Shown: in pieces, positions 1-8,288 of the stretch | How the letters are laid out: each line of letters opens with the position of its first letter | Position numbering within the stretch: the stretch's first letter is position 1 | Assembly (NCBI GenBank): GCA_947630325.1 | Contig: CANRHB010000004.1 | Coordinates: forward strand, 1-64,000 | Source of the DNA: an uncultured Clostridia bacterium | Lineage (GTDB): Bacteria; Bacillota; Clostridia; Christensenellales; Borkfalkiaceae | Direction of reading: 5' to 3' | Length of the DNA stretch: 64,000 nucleotides | Position numbers and translations under genes: made by a program | Notes under the pieces: model-generated | The model's input: only the letters and a program-made list of their open reading frames with translations | Database searches by the model: none | What the model was told of the DNA's origin: nothing

Positions 1-226
1 TTTTGCTGTGTAGTTGTCAATTTGCGAAGAGTTCACGAAATTCTTCTTGCGAAGAGTTTCCGTGAAGAAACCTGCCAAATGTCTTAACTTACTTGGACCT
101 CTCGTTCGTTTCATCGGACAAAGGGAAAGGTGAAAAAGGCGGGGCAGAGACAAATTGAGTGTCGCCGTAGGGGGAAACCGAGGCGACAGACCATGATATA
201 ACGCGCTTAAAGCGCTTTATATACCA
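1..226 (+). other. rRNA operon spacer upstream of 5S rRNA
   Basis: No coding region is supported here. The opening bases resemble the conserved tract commonly found after 16S or 23S genes in clostridial rRNA operons, and a short GC hairpin (GCGCTTAAAGCGC) sits near 204-216, just before 5S. No 23S rRNA sequence is recognisable, so the 23S gene should end left of the window. Confidence 0.5.
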
Positions 227-341
227 TGGTGGTGACGATAGCAGAGAGGATCCACCTGTTCCCATCCCGAACACAGAAGTTAAGCTCTCTCACGCCGAAA
301 GTACTTGGGCCCGACCCCGGGAGGATAGGTAGTTGCCACCT
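227..341 (+). rRNA. rrf: 5S ribosomal RNA
   Basis: 5S rRNA of the large ribosomal subunit. The strongly conserved core CCCATCCCGAACACAGAAG is present, and the terminal helix I can be drawn between GGTGGTGAC (228-236) and GTTGCCACC (332-340). The length of about 115 nt fits the family. It lies 5 nt before tRNA-Asn, so both are probably processed from one rRNA-operon transcript. The exact ends are estimated from the helix. Confidence 0.93.
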
Positions 342-346
342 TTTAT

Positions 347-422
347 TGCTCCTTAGCTCAGTCGGTAGAGCACGCGGCTGTTAACCGCGGTGTCGTCAGT
401 TCGAGTCTGACAGGAGCAGCCA
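347..422 (+). tRNA. tRNA-Asn (anticodon GTT), CCA encoded
   Basis: A complete 76-nt cloverleaf. The acceptor stem TGCTCCT pairs with AGGAGCA, the D arm has GCTC/GAGC, the anticodon stem is CGCGG/CCGCG with loop CTGTTAA (anticodon GTT), and the T arm is GTCAG-TTCGAGT-CTGAC. Discriminator G419 is followed by an encoded CCA. Two partial copies of its 3' part occur at 5707-5756 and 29436-29492, so this gene appears to be an integration target. Confidence 0.96.
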
Positions 423-423
423 G

Positions 424-459
424 AACAGGGCGAATCAGGTCGATTTGCCCTGTTTTTTG
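424..459 (+). terminator. Rho-independent terminator of rRNA/tRNA operon
   Basis: A 13-bp stem (AACAGGGCGAATC, 424-436, with its partner ending near 454) encloses the loop AGGTC and is followed by TTTTTT. It sits directly after the tRNA-Asn CCA and should end the rRNA/tRNA transcript. Confidence 0.88.
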
Positions 460-574
460 CTTATTTTCGTGATTTTAAGGCATTTTTTTGCTCTTGCGGG
501 TAAAACATCATCATTTTTAGGTTTATAGAAAAATTCAACAATATGAAGAAAACATAAAAATGCGTATGTTTTGT

Positions 575-589
575 ATGAAATACTTTCAT
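575..589. promoter_or_regulatory. Inverted repeat upstream of KilA-N gene, possible operator
   Basis: A perfect inverted repeat ATGAAA-TAC-TTTCAT lies 41 bp upstream of the KilA-N gene. Its position would suit a repressor or autoregulatory site. No convincing -35/-10 pair was identified nearby, so this is a motif observation only. Confidence 0.3.
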
Positions 590-630
590 TTGAACGGGAA
601 TTGTAGTATCATTCAAAAGAGGAGTTTTAT

Positions 631-1206
631 ATGGATTTGAAAATGTATCATGACGCAATCGAAGAACTCTTGGATGCGCAAGAAGCAAGAGCTAAATTTT
701 TAGAGAAGGAATGTGGTTTTTTGTATTCAGACGATTTAAGAGAGTTTATCAAGAAAGAAATATGTAAGTTGTTGGAGATCAATGAGCCTTATGCGCGGGT
801 ACATATGGATTTGGAGCATCTTTTGTATAAGGATGAAAACTTGTATTCGCTGACGGAAATCGCAAGGAAGAAAAACAGTAAGAATCCAAGCTATGTGATT
901 CAGGCATGGCTACGAGATGTGAAAACGTTGGAATTGCTTTGCTTATGGGAAAAGGAACATAATCGTCTGTTCGAGGAGGAAGAAGCGAATAAATTGATCG
1001 CCAAGACAAAAGAGCCATCGTTCACGATAACGGCAAAGGTATGGATCGAAAAAACGTCTCCACAAGGGATCGTTTCAAAACAAGGAAAGGGCGGAGGGAC
1101 ATTTGCCCATCATGAGATCGCAATCGATTTCATTACGTGGCTGTTTCCGGAGAAGAGATACCAACTCTCCAAGATGATCATAAATCGAATCTTGGATTTG
1201 AAATAG
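631..1206 (+). CDS. KilA-N domain protein of mobile-element type
   Basis: A 191-residue protein. Residues about 150-185 carry the hallmark of the KilA-N DNA-binding fold: a G-rich turn followed by a THxHHEIAIDFITWLFP-like segment, as in phage antirepressors and roadblock-type regulators. The N-terminal 100 residues are charged and helical and I do not recognise them. The ATG is preceded by AGAGGAG with a 6-nt gap. Base composition is clearly AT-richer than the genes right of 5852, and the gene lies between tRNA-Asn and its duplicated 3' end, so it is probably cargo or regulator of an integrated element. The DNA-binding role is inferred from the family; the target is unknown. Confidence 0.7.
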   Translation: MDLKMYHDAIEELLDAQEARAKFLEKECGFLYSDDLREFIKKEICKLLEINEPYARVHMDLEHLLYKDENLYSLTEIARKKNSKNPSYVIQAWLRDVKTLELLCLWEKEHNRLFEEEEANKLIAKTKEPSFTITAKVWIEKTSPQGIVSKQGKGGGTFAHHEIAIDFITWLFPEKRYQLSKMIINRILDLK

Positions 1207-1385
1207 TGCAAACAAGTTTTTGCGGCAAAACGAAAAAACTTGTGATTAGGCTTACAACCATTCTCGAAGCAAAGTCGCATCAACAAATTCCGCCATATTT
1301 TGCCCTTTTTACTATCTCTTTTTTTGAACAATCTTTGAGGTGCGGTGCCTAAAAAATCGACGCACAGTATGTGCGCCGAAAAAAA

Positions 1386-2741
1386 TCACAGGAACATCGC
1401 CATATAGAGAGGAAGATAGACGATCCCGTCCTCTACTTTCAGATCGGAGGAATGAAGTACATAGGGCTCAAATAGCTGCTCTCCGAATTTAGCGATGAAT
1501 TTCTTGATCGAAGAGAGGGTATAGTTCTTGCCCGATTTCACTTCGACCGGTGAGATGTTGTGGCGGGCAGTCGTCTTGCTTTTTGCGATGAGAAAATCGA
1601 TCTCCATTCTCGATGCGGGATTGGTATCCGTCGGGCAGGAATAGAAGTACAGTTTATGACCGTTAGCAACAAGCATCTGCGCGACGATATTCTCTACGAG
1701 CATCCCTTCGTTGACTTCCAATTTGTCGAAGAGAAGTTTTTTGTAAAGTTCCTCGGAGACGATGGAATTTTCGTCGAAGGCGTGGCTGATGAGAAGTCCC
1801 GTGTCTGCCATATAACACTTCAAGGTCATGCGGTCCATGTTAAGTTTGAGACCGATGTTGGGCGCGGTCGTATTGTAGCAGGGGTTTACGATCATGGCGT
1901 CTGTCAGCCAAAAGAAAGCGTCCTCGTACTCACGGAACCGCGCCGCCTTCTTCAAAGAGGAAAGTTTGAATTTCTTTTCGTGCTTTTGAAGCTGCGCGGG
2001 GATCTCGTCGAAGATGCTCTCCACCTTCATCTCATAGCCGGCGGCGTGTTTGACAATATCGGCGCGGTAAAGTTCCAAAATGTCCCGCTTTACGGCATCG
2101 ACCCCGCCGAAGTCTTTCGCGGCGACATATTCCGAGACGGCTTGGGGCATCCCGCCGACGATGAGATATTGACGGAAGCAGTCCATGACCTTGCGGTGAA
2201 GCGCCTGTCCGAGCGGCAAACGCTTCTCGAAGCAAGTGCGTAAAAATTCAGCCGAAATATCACTTCCGATCGCCCACAAAAATTCCTCAAAGTCCATCGG
2301 GACCATGCGCACATGCCGCTCTTCGGAGGGGATGAGAATCTCCTTTGCGTTCTTTTTGATAGACATGAGCGAACCCGTCTCGATGTAATCGTATCTCCCG
2401 TCGGCAACAAGATATTTGAGCGCCGCCCGCGCGCGGGGGAAGAGCTGCACTTCATCGAAGATGATGAGCGACTTCCGCTCGAAGAGCTTCACGCCGTAAT
2501 ACTGCGAGAGGAAAAGAAAGAAAGTGTCAAGATCGTCGAGATAGGCGTCGAAGAGGTCGAGGACAGACTTTGCAGCGCGGTTAAAGTCCAACAGGATATA
2601 GGACTCATACTCGTTCTTTGCAAATTTCTCGGCAATGTAGCTCTTTCCGACCCGCCGTGCGCCGTCGATGAGAAGAACGGTCTTGCCCGCAGAGGAATTT
2701 TTCCACTCGGAAAGCGTATCGTAAATTTTACGTTTCAACAT
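1386..2741 (-). CDS. AAA family ATPase with C-terminal DUF4143 domain
   Basis: 451 residues, a usual length for this common orphan ATPase family. Walker A is GARRVGKS (27-34) and Walker B is LIIFDE (92-97). The C-terminal part has the D382...E400-V-K402 arrangement typical of the DUF4143/PD-(D/E)XK-like region. Such proteins occur in many gut bacteria and archaea; their physiological role is unresolved. It is transcribed against its two neighbours. Base composition is higher in GC than the helicase to its right, so it may have arrived separately within the same island. A defence role is possible but nothing in the sequence requires it. Confidence 0.85.
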   Translation of the reverse strand: MLKRKIYDTLSEWKNSSAGKTVLLIDGARRVGKSYIAEKFAKNEYESYILLDFNRAAKSVLDLFDAYLDDLDTFFLFLSQYYGVKLFERKSLIIFDEVQLFPRARAALKYLVADGRYDYIETGSLMSIKKNAKEILIPSEERHVRMVPMDFEEFLWAIGSDISAEFLRTCFEKRLPLGQALHRKVMDCFRQYLIVGGMPQAVSEYVAAKDFGGVDAVKRDILELYRADIVKHAAGYEMKVESIFDEIPAQLQKHEKKFKLSSLKKAARFREYEDAFFWLTDAMIVNPCYNTTAPNIGLKLNMDRMTLKCYMADTGLLISHAFDENSIVSEELYKKLLFDKLEVNEGMLVENIVAQMLVANGHKLYFYSCPTDTNPASRMEIDFLIAKSKTTARHNISPVEVKSGKNYTLSSIKKFIAKFGEQLFEPYVLHSSDLKVEDGIVYLPLYMAMFL

Positions 2742-2909
2742 AGAAAAACCACCAAATCGAGAATTTTATATTCTGATTATAACACATAATTAAGATTTTT
2801 GCAAGAGGAATTTTACACAAAACCAAATATTTCACAAATCCGGCGCAAAGATGCCGCGAAACGGAAACGCGGCAGTGGCATTAATAAGCTGCTCGAAACT
2901 ATAAATATC

Positions 2910-2938
2910 TTGACTTTCGTTTGCGGGGATGGTATGAT
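2910..2938 (+). promoter_or_regulatory. Promoter of the island helicase gene
   Basis: TTGACT (2910-2915), a 17-bp spacer and TATGAT (2933-2938) make a good vegetative promoter for the helicase gene. The ten bases TGCTCGAAAC occur on both sides, at 2890-2899 and again at 2973-2982 just before the ATG, and could be operator half-sites. Confidence 0.7.
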
Positions 2939-2982
2939 TTCATTAGGGAGATTTAAGCCATAATAACAAGATTGCTCGAAAC

Positions 2983-5685
2983 ATGGGTACAAGCATGAAG
3001 ATTATTGACAAAAGATTAAATGAAACAGCGGAGATCATCGATCGTGCGTTTTTGAAGGTCGATGGGGAGAACAGACCTGAAATATCAACGGGTATTTTGC
3101 CGCACCTCAGACATTTCTGCGAAGCGTTTATGTATAAAGTCTATGACGAAGAAAATGATGCGGATATCTATCAGACCCATGAAAATATCAAGATCGTCAG
3201 GAGTTATATCAAGACAAAATATCATGACGTGTGGAAATTTCACAGTCTGTTGGATGCCAGTGTCGGGCACATGGATTTTGGTCCGATGCAATCTGAAGCG
3301 TTGGCCATAAAATATATTCCTAAGCTGATAACATTAAAAGAATTTTTGAAAAAGCAATATGGTTTAAGGGTGCTTGGGAATATCGATAAATATCCCTTGG
3401 ATTTGGATAAAAGCGTCACTTCGTTTTATAAAAAGATCCTTTCCGTCTTACTCCATTCAAGGGGCGAGGGGATACGATTTACGCGCAACCAGTATTTTGT
3501 TCAAAAGAGATCCATGAAATACATTCAAGGGTATATCTTCTATGAATATGTCTTTGATGTATCCGACGATAAGGCAAACAAGTTCAATACATTTGTTTGT
3601 TATAGCTTAAAAAATATAAGATTTGATTACGACCTCAAATTAAAACTTTCCAAAAAACACATCAAATTTCTGAATACGGAAATCGTAATAAATGTCATTT
3701 TTGATTATGAATATTCCATAAGACCTTGCGCCTTTAAGAACCTCTTATATCTCATCAACATTGATGTCCCCGATAGAAAGAGGGATGAGGCATATTCAAT
3801 GCTCATGGAGACGATCAAGCGCAGAAATATGTCCTTGGTCGATTTGATGGAAAACGAAGCGGAAACAAAATCGTTGCCCGATGGTTATTATACGCAGTTC
3901 CTCAACGCCATTCGGAGCCATATAGGAAGGAATAAGCCGGGCACGAACACGCTTAGATTTTTATTGTCGGAAATGAGGAACAGCACAATAAGGGCTCAGC
4001 AATATAAACCGTATGGAAGTATGCCTTCCTACAATGAAGAGTTTGACGGATTGCGGATTCGTAAAGGGACAAAGGCGTTTGATTTGATGCCCTTTGCCTT
4101 TTTCCCCAGACGAGCAAGGCCGTCACTTTACTCTTTATTTGAGCTTTTTGATAGCGCAAACGCTGCCGATGAGATTCTTTATCGCCATATTGTCGATCAT
4201 ATTAACCAAAACAATATTCTTTTTATCAAGCCCGCAGACATTGGCTTCTCTGACGAAAGTTTTGTTGAATTAAAAGACAAGTTTAATTTGAAACTCGAAA
4301 AAATCAATCCATATTATAACAATTATCGCATAATAGAAGTAAACGGATTTTATACCGTCGAAGCGTATTATGAGGCGACGAAGAAAGTGATTGCCCGCGC
4401 CCTTGAACTTTGCGGTACGCATAACATGGAGATAAACAACGATTATCATGATAATGCAATACTATCGGAAGAGCAAAAGTGCATTTTGAAGAGCGCTTTC
4501 AAGGCATCCTCGATCTGTCTGGTGACGGGGACTGCGGGGACAGGAAAGACAACATTGATCAAGGAGTTTATCAAAAACAATTCGCAGAAGAAAATTTTAT
4601 GCCTTACGACGACGAATACCGCCAATAACAATTTGAAGATGAAGGGAGGCTGGAACATCTTATACAGGAATATCTCGCAATATGAAGCCGAAAGGTACCA
4701 TGATTCGTTTGATATCGTCATCGTTGACGAGGCAAGTTTTGTTTCCACAAAGTCAATCAATACCATTTTAGAGTCGCAACCAAATGCGAACTTCTTGCTT
4801 GTCGGCGACCCCGAGCAAATCCAATCAATAGATTTTGGGAACTGGTTTGACCTGTTGCTTAGTTTGTTAAAGAGCAAAGGTGTCGTCTACACGCTTGAAG
4901 TCGGGTACAGGACGAATGTCAAAGAGATGAAAAAAGTATGGGAATCAGTGCGAAATGGAGATAAGAAGGACACTTTAGAGTTGCTTTCCGCCTATGAAAT
5001 GACGGAAAAAATCAACGAAAATATTTTTAAGGTTGGAGAGTGGGAAGTTGTGCTATGCTTGAATTATGACGGGCTCTACGGGATAAATAACGTCAATCGT
5101 TATTTGCAGGCATCCAATTCTAATCCCTCTTACGAATATCAACAGAATCTATACAAAGTGGGAGACCCGATCGTTTTTATCATAAACGATTACAGTGCCT
5201 ATGGAATTTATAACAATCTGAAAGGGAAGATCGCTGAGATACGGGATGGCGAAGATGATATTTTCTTTAAGATTGAATTGGATGACAAAATAGAGGAAAT
5301 CGGCAAATTTTCGAAAGAGATCGAGATCGTGCAAGAGGGTGCGAAGAGCTATGCGCTTGTCGAAAAAATGAAATTTTATAATGAACAATATGATTCCGAC
5401 ATGGACGTCAGAACGAAACTTCCCTTTCAAATCTCATACGCCATGTCTATCCATAAAGCGCAGGGCCTGGAATTTGATTCGGTAAAGATCGTGATTACGA
5501 AAGAGGCGGAAGAGCAAATCTCTAAAAGCATTTTCTATACGGCGATCACGAGGGCGAAGAAAAAGCTGAAAATTTATTGGGAACCGGAAGTTGCGAACGA
5601 AGTTTTGAACAATATTGAAAACAGTAGTCATTCAAAGACTGCGGATCTATCGATTATCAAGCAAGAATTTGCCGATCGACTTTGA
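2983..5685 (+). CDS. Superfamily 1 RecD-like helicase with large uncharacterised N-terminal region
   Basis: 900 residues. The C-terminal half is an SF1 helicase: Walker A GTAGTGKT (516-523), motif II around DIVIVDE (577-583), motif III near LVGDPEQIQS, a motif of type SIHKAQGLEFDS (822-831), and the final motif TAITRAKK. This resembles AAA_30/UvrD_C_2 proteins such as RecD2, which unwind DNA in the 5'-3' direction. Residues 1-480 match nothing I recognise. An early segment near LRHFCEA could be a HEPN-like helical domain, a weak inference. The ATG at 2983 lacks a good ribosome site and follows the predicted transcription start by about 38 nt; an ATG at 2995 is an alternative. AT-rich, unlike most of the window. 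It is the last gene of the island and ends 21 bp before the tRNA repeat. Confidence 0.8.
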   Translation: MGTSMKIIDKRLNETAEIIDRAFLKVDGENRPEISTGILPHLRHFCEAFMYKVYDEENDADIYQTHENIKIVRSYIKTKYHDVWKFHSLLDASVGHMDFGPMQSEALAIKYIPKLITLKEFLKKQYGLRVLGNIDKYPLDLDKSVTSFYKKILSVLLHSRGEGIRFTRNQYFVQKRSMKYIQGYIFYEYVFDVSDDKANKFNTFVCYSLKNIRFDYDLKLKLSKKHIKFLNTEIVINVIFDYEYSIRPCAFKNLLYLINIDVPDRKRDEAYSMLMETIKRRNMSLVDLMENEAETKSLPDGYYTQFLNAIRSHIGRNKPGTNTLRFLLSEMRNSTIRAQQYKPYGSMPSYNEEFDGLRIRKGTKAFDLMPFAFFPRRARPSLYSLFELFDSANAADEILYRHIVDHINQNNILFIKPADIGFSDESFVELKDKFNLKLEKINPYYNNYRIIEVNGFYTVEAYYEATKKVIARALELCGTHNMEINNDYHDNAILSEEQKCILKSAFKASSICLVTGTAGTGKTTLIKEFIKNNSQKKILCLTTTNTANNNLKMKGGWNILYRNISQYEAERYHDSFDIVIVDEASFVSTKSINTILESQPNANFLLVGDPEQIQSIDFGNWFDLLLSLLKSKGVVYTLEVGYRTNVKEMKKVWESVRNGDKKDTLELLSAYEMTEKINENIFKVGEWEVVLCLNYDGLYGINNVNRYLQASNSNPSYEYQQNLYKVGDPIVFIINDYSAYGIYNNLKGKIAEIRDGEDDIFFKIELDDKIEEIGKFSKEIEIVQEGAKSYALVEKMKFYNEQYDSDMDVRTKLPFQISYAMSIHKAQGLEFDSVKIVITKEAEEQISKSIFYTAITRAKKKLKIYWEPEVANEVLNNIENSSHSKTADLSIIKQEFADRL

Positions 5686-5706
5686 TAGTTCTGCGCCGTT
5701 TATTGC

Positions 5707-5756
5707 CGCGGCTGTTAACCGCGGTGTCGTCAGTTCGAGTCTGACAGGAGCAGCCA
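5707..5756 (+). repeat. 50-bp copy of tRNA-Asn 3' end, candidate attachment site
   Basis: Identical to positions 373-422, that is from the anticodon stem through the CCA of tRNA-Asn, with unrelated sequence on either side. A tRNA 3'-end duplication bounding foreign DNA is the classical footprint of site-specific integration. The intact tRNA at 347-422 would be one end of the element and this copy the other. It cannot fold into a functional tRNA. Confidence 0.85.
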
Positions 5757-5758
5757 CA

Positions 5759-5796
5759 AAAAGCCGATAGCAGTTTTGCTATCGGCTTTTTGCATG
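5759..5796 (+). terminator. Rho-independent terminator after island
   Basis: The stem AAAAGCCGATAGCA pairs with TGCTATCGGCTTTT around a TTT loop, with a T-run. It lies just right of the tRNA repeat and would stop readthrough from the helicase gene. Confidence 0.85.
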
Positions 5797-5851
5797 TCTC
5801 GTGTTCATGGAAAAATATTTCTAATTTATGATAAAAGTCGCTTGAAATTTT

Positions 5852-6391
5852 TTATACGACGGGCGGGGACATGGTTTGCAGATATTTCATCATGAAACTG
5901 AAAAGTTCTTCGGGGGTTTCGGTCATCCCCGTGGCGATCCATTTGTGTAGCGTACCGTCAACAAACCCGAATTTTGCGATCCCCGCATACTTCTTCTCCA
6001 AGGAAAGCGCGGGGATCTTTTGTTCCGTTTCAGCCATTCTTTCATAGAATTTCGAGAAGAGGACATCGACATTGTCTTTTCGGACAAAGAAATATTTTGC
6101 ATTGTCGTCTTTGAAAAAGTAGAGAAAAGAGAATAGAAATTCGCGCAAGACTTTCGGGTCATTTCCGTTGAAGGCTGGGAGCGCATTCTCCGAGAATTTG
6201 GAAAAGGCGTCCTCGGACACGCTGTCGAGCACGTCGCTCACCGATTTGAATTTACGGTAAAAGGACATCCGCGCGATCTTTGCACGTTTCACGACGTCGG
6301 AGACGGTGATATCCATGTAGGACTTTTCGCGCATCAGCTCCAAAAAGGCGGCTTTGATTTCATTTGTTACAAACGAACGACCGTCTGCCAT
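5852..6391 (-). CDS. TetR/AcrR family transcriptional regulator
   Basis: 179 residues with the TetR plan: an N-terminal three-helix HTH (residues about 8-55, with ITVSDVVKRAKIARMSFYRKF as the recognition part) and a helical ligand domain, ending in a C-terminal section typical of TetR_C regulators. A GGGAGG ribosome site precedes the ATG. It is divergent from the ABC exporter genes, which it most likely represses. The 160-bp divergent region carries a consensus promoter overlapping an imperfect palindrome and several TGTTACA motifs. Family knowledge says such regulators release DNA on binding a hydrophobic compound, often a pump substrate; the ligand is unknown. Confidence 0.88.
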   Translation of the reverse strand: MADGRSFVTNEIKAAFLELMREKSYMDITVSDVVKRAKIARMSFYRKFKSVSDVLDSVSEDAFSKFSENALPAFNGNDPKVLREFLFSFLYFFKDDNAKYFFVRKDNVDVLFSKFYERMAETEQKIPALSLEKKYAGIAKFGFVDGTLHKWIATGMTETPEELFSFMMKYLQTMSPPVV

Positions 6392-6443
6392 GTTACATTT
6401 TTCCTCCCGTTTGTATCATTTGAGAAAATCGCCTCTTTTGCGG

Positions 6444-6496
6444 TTGACGGCGGGGGTAAGCCGCGTTATAATCAAGGAGATGTTACACAATGTCTC
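6444..6496 (+). promoter_or_regulatory. Exporter promoter with candidate TetR operator
   Basis: TTGACG (6444-6449), a 17-bp spacer and TATAAT (6467-6472) form a strong promoter for the ABC exporter. Directly downstream, 6477-6496 is an imperfect palindrome of form GAGA-N2-TT-N4-AA-N2-TCTC, well placed to block transcription when bound. TGTTACA occurs inside it (6481-6487) and near the regulator start (6391-6397, 6365-6371), which suggests autoregulation. Confidence 0.65.
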
Positions 6497-6551
6497 ATTT
6501 TAATACATAGTATAACGTAATTTTGGGCGCAAGTCAAGAGGTAAAGCAAAA

Positions 6552-8288
6552 ATGTTTTCTCTCATGAAGCGATTGAATGCAAAAGAGTGGCTTTGGGCGC
6601 TTGTCGGGATCGCATTTATCATCGGGCAGATTTTTCTCGATTTGAAGATGCCCGACTATATGCAGGAAGTCACGCTCATCGCGCAGGGGCAGGGGGAGCT
6701 TGCCAAAATTTGGATCAACGGCGGGTATATGCTTGCCTGCGCGTTCGGCAGTATGGTCTGTTCGGTGGTCACAAGTTTCTTTTTTGTCCGCATCGGGGCA
6801 GACTTTTCCGCGCGGCTTCGTCGGCAATTATATGAAAAGGTGCAGTCGTTTTCTCTTGCCGAGATCAACGCATTTTCCACGGCATCTCTCATCACGCGCT
6901 CGACGAACGACGTGCAGCAGGTGCAGGGGCTCATTACGACGGGTTTGCAGATGGCGATCAAAGCCCCGGTGACGGCGGTCTGGGCGATCTTCAAAATTGC
7001 GGGGAAGCAGTGGCAATGGGCGCTTTCGGTTGCGATCGCGGTGGTGTTCATGCTCCTTTCCATAGCGGTCGTCATAGGCATGGTATCCCCGAAATTCGTC
7101 CGGATGCAGAAAATGACGGATGCGCTCAATGCCTCGGCGCGGGAAAATTTGTCGGGACTTCGCGTGATCCGCGCATACAATGCCGAGGAATATCAGGAGA
7201 AAAAGTTCGAGCGCGCAAACCATGATCTGACGAAGGCGAACCTCTTTGCGGGGAGAATGCTCTCGCTCATGAGTCCCGTCATGTCGCTTGCCATGAACGG
7301 ATTGACGCTTGCGATTTATTGGATCGGGGCGGTCTTGCTGAATTCGGCAACGCCCGAAAATACGATGACCCTCTTTTCGGACATGGTCGTATATCTCTCG
7401 TATGGGATGCAGATCGTCTCCGCATTTATGATGCTTGCCGTGATCTTCATGACGGCTCCCCGCGCCTTGGTCTCGGCAAAGAGGATCAACGAGGTGCTTC
7501 ATACGAAAGAAAGCATTTCGGACGGGGCGGGCGCCGAATGCTCCGAGACGGGCACGGTGGAATTCAGAAATGTCAGCTTCCGCTATCCCGGCGCCGAAGA
7601 AGATGTGCTTACGGATATTTCCTTCCGCGCAGAGAGCGGCAAGACGGTGGCGATCGTCGGCGCAACGGGCTCGGGGAAGTCGTCGCTCATACGGCTCATC
7701 CCGCGCCTTTACGACGTGACCGGCGGCGAGGTGCTCGTGGACGGAGTGAATGTGAGAGAGCATAAAAAGAGAGAACTCATGAAGAGGATCGCCTATGTCC
7801 CCCAGAGGACGGAGCTGTTTTCGGGAGACGTTGCCTTCAACGTCGATTTCGGGGACAACGGAGCGGGCGAGACGGGAATACAAGAAGCGCTCTCGGTTTC
7901 TCAAAGTTCGGAGTTCGTGGAAAAGTGCGGCGGGATCCATGGCAGGGTCGCGCAGAACGGGAGCAATTTTTCGGGCGGACAAAAACAGCGGCTTGCAATC
8001 GCGCGGGCGGCGGCGAGGAGTGCGGAGATCTATCTCTTCGACGATGCGTTTTCCGCGCTCGATTTTCGGACGGACGCGGCAGTCCGTGCGGCAATCAAGC
8101 AAAAGACAGAGGGGAGTACGCGCATCATCGTTGCCCAGCGCATTTCGACGGTGCGGGATGCAGACGAGATCCTCGTATTGGAGGACGGAACGATCGTTGG
8201 GCGGGGAACGCACGATGAACTCTTGCGCTCCTGCCCGACCTATGCGGAGATCGTGAAAAGCCAAGAGGGGGAAGAGAGAAGTGCGTAA
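6552..8288 (+). CDS. ABC exporter subunit 1 (degenerate catalytic site)
   Basis: 578 residues, a half-transporter with an N-terminal six-helix type I exporter domain (about 15-310) and a C-terminal ATPase. Walker A is GATGSGKS and the signature is FSGGQ. Walker B reads LFDDAFSALD, so the usual catalytic Glu is replaced by Asp. This marks the degenerate-site partner of heterodimeric multidrug exporters such as BmrCD and TM287/288. The next gene starts 8 bp before this one stops, so the two should be made and assembled together. It follows a TetR-controlled promoter, consistent with export of a toxic or signalling compound. The substrate cannot be told from sequence. Confidence 0.9.
   Translation: MFSLMKRLNAKEWLWALVGIAFIIGQIFLDLKMPDYMQEVTLIAQGQGELAKIWINGGYMLACAFGSMVCSVVTSFFFVRIGADFSARLRRQLYEKVQSFSLAEINAFSTASLITRSTNDVQQVQGLITTGLQMAIKAPVTAVWAIFKIAGKQWQWALSVAIAVVFMLLSIAVVIGMVSPKFVRMQKMTDALNASARENLSGLRVIRAYNAEEYQEKKFERANHDLTKANLFAGRMLSLMSPVMSLAMNGLTLAIYWIGAVLLNSATPENTMTLFSDMVVYLSYGMQIVSAFMMLAVIFMTAPRALVSAKRINEVLHTKESISDGAGAECSETGTVEFRNVSFRYPGAEEDVLTDISFRAESGKTVAIVGATGSGKSSLIRLIPRLYDVTGGEVLVDGVNVREHKKRELMKRIAYVPQRTELFSGDVAFNVDFGDNGAGETGIQEALSVSQSSEFVEKCGGIHGRVAQNGSNFSGGQKQRLAIARAAARSAEIYLFDDAFSALDFRTDAAVRAAIKQKTEGSTRIIVAQRISTVRDADEILVLEDGTIVGRGTHDELLRSCPTYAEIVKSQEGEERSA

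Noticed and set aside
1386..2741. The AAA/DUF4143 ATPase as a dedicated anti-phage effector.
   Set aside because: This family is widespread and usually orphan. No partner effector gene is coupled to it and it is transcribed opposite to both neighbours.
423..5756. The AT-rich island as a prophage.
   Set aside because: No capsid, portal, terminase, lysis or integrase gene is present and it is only 5.3 kb long. A KilA-N domain alone is not sufficient.
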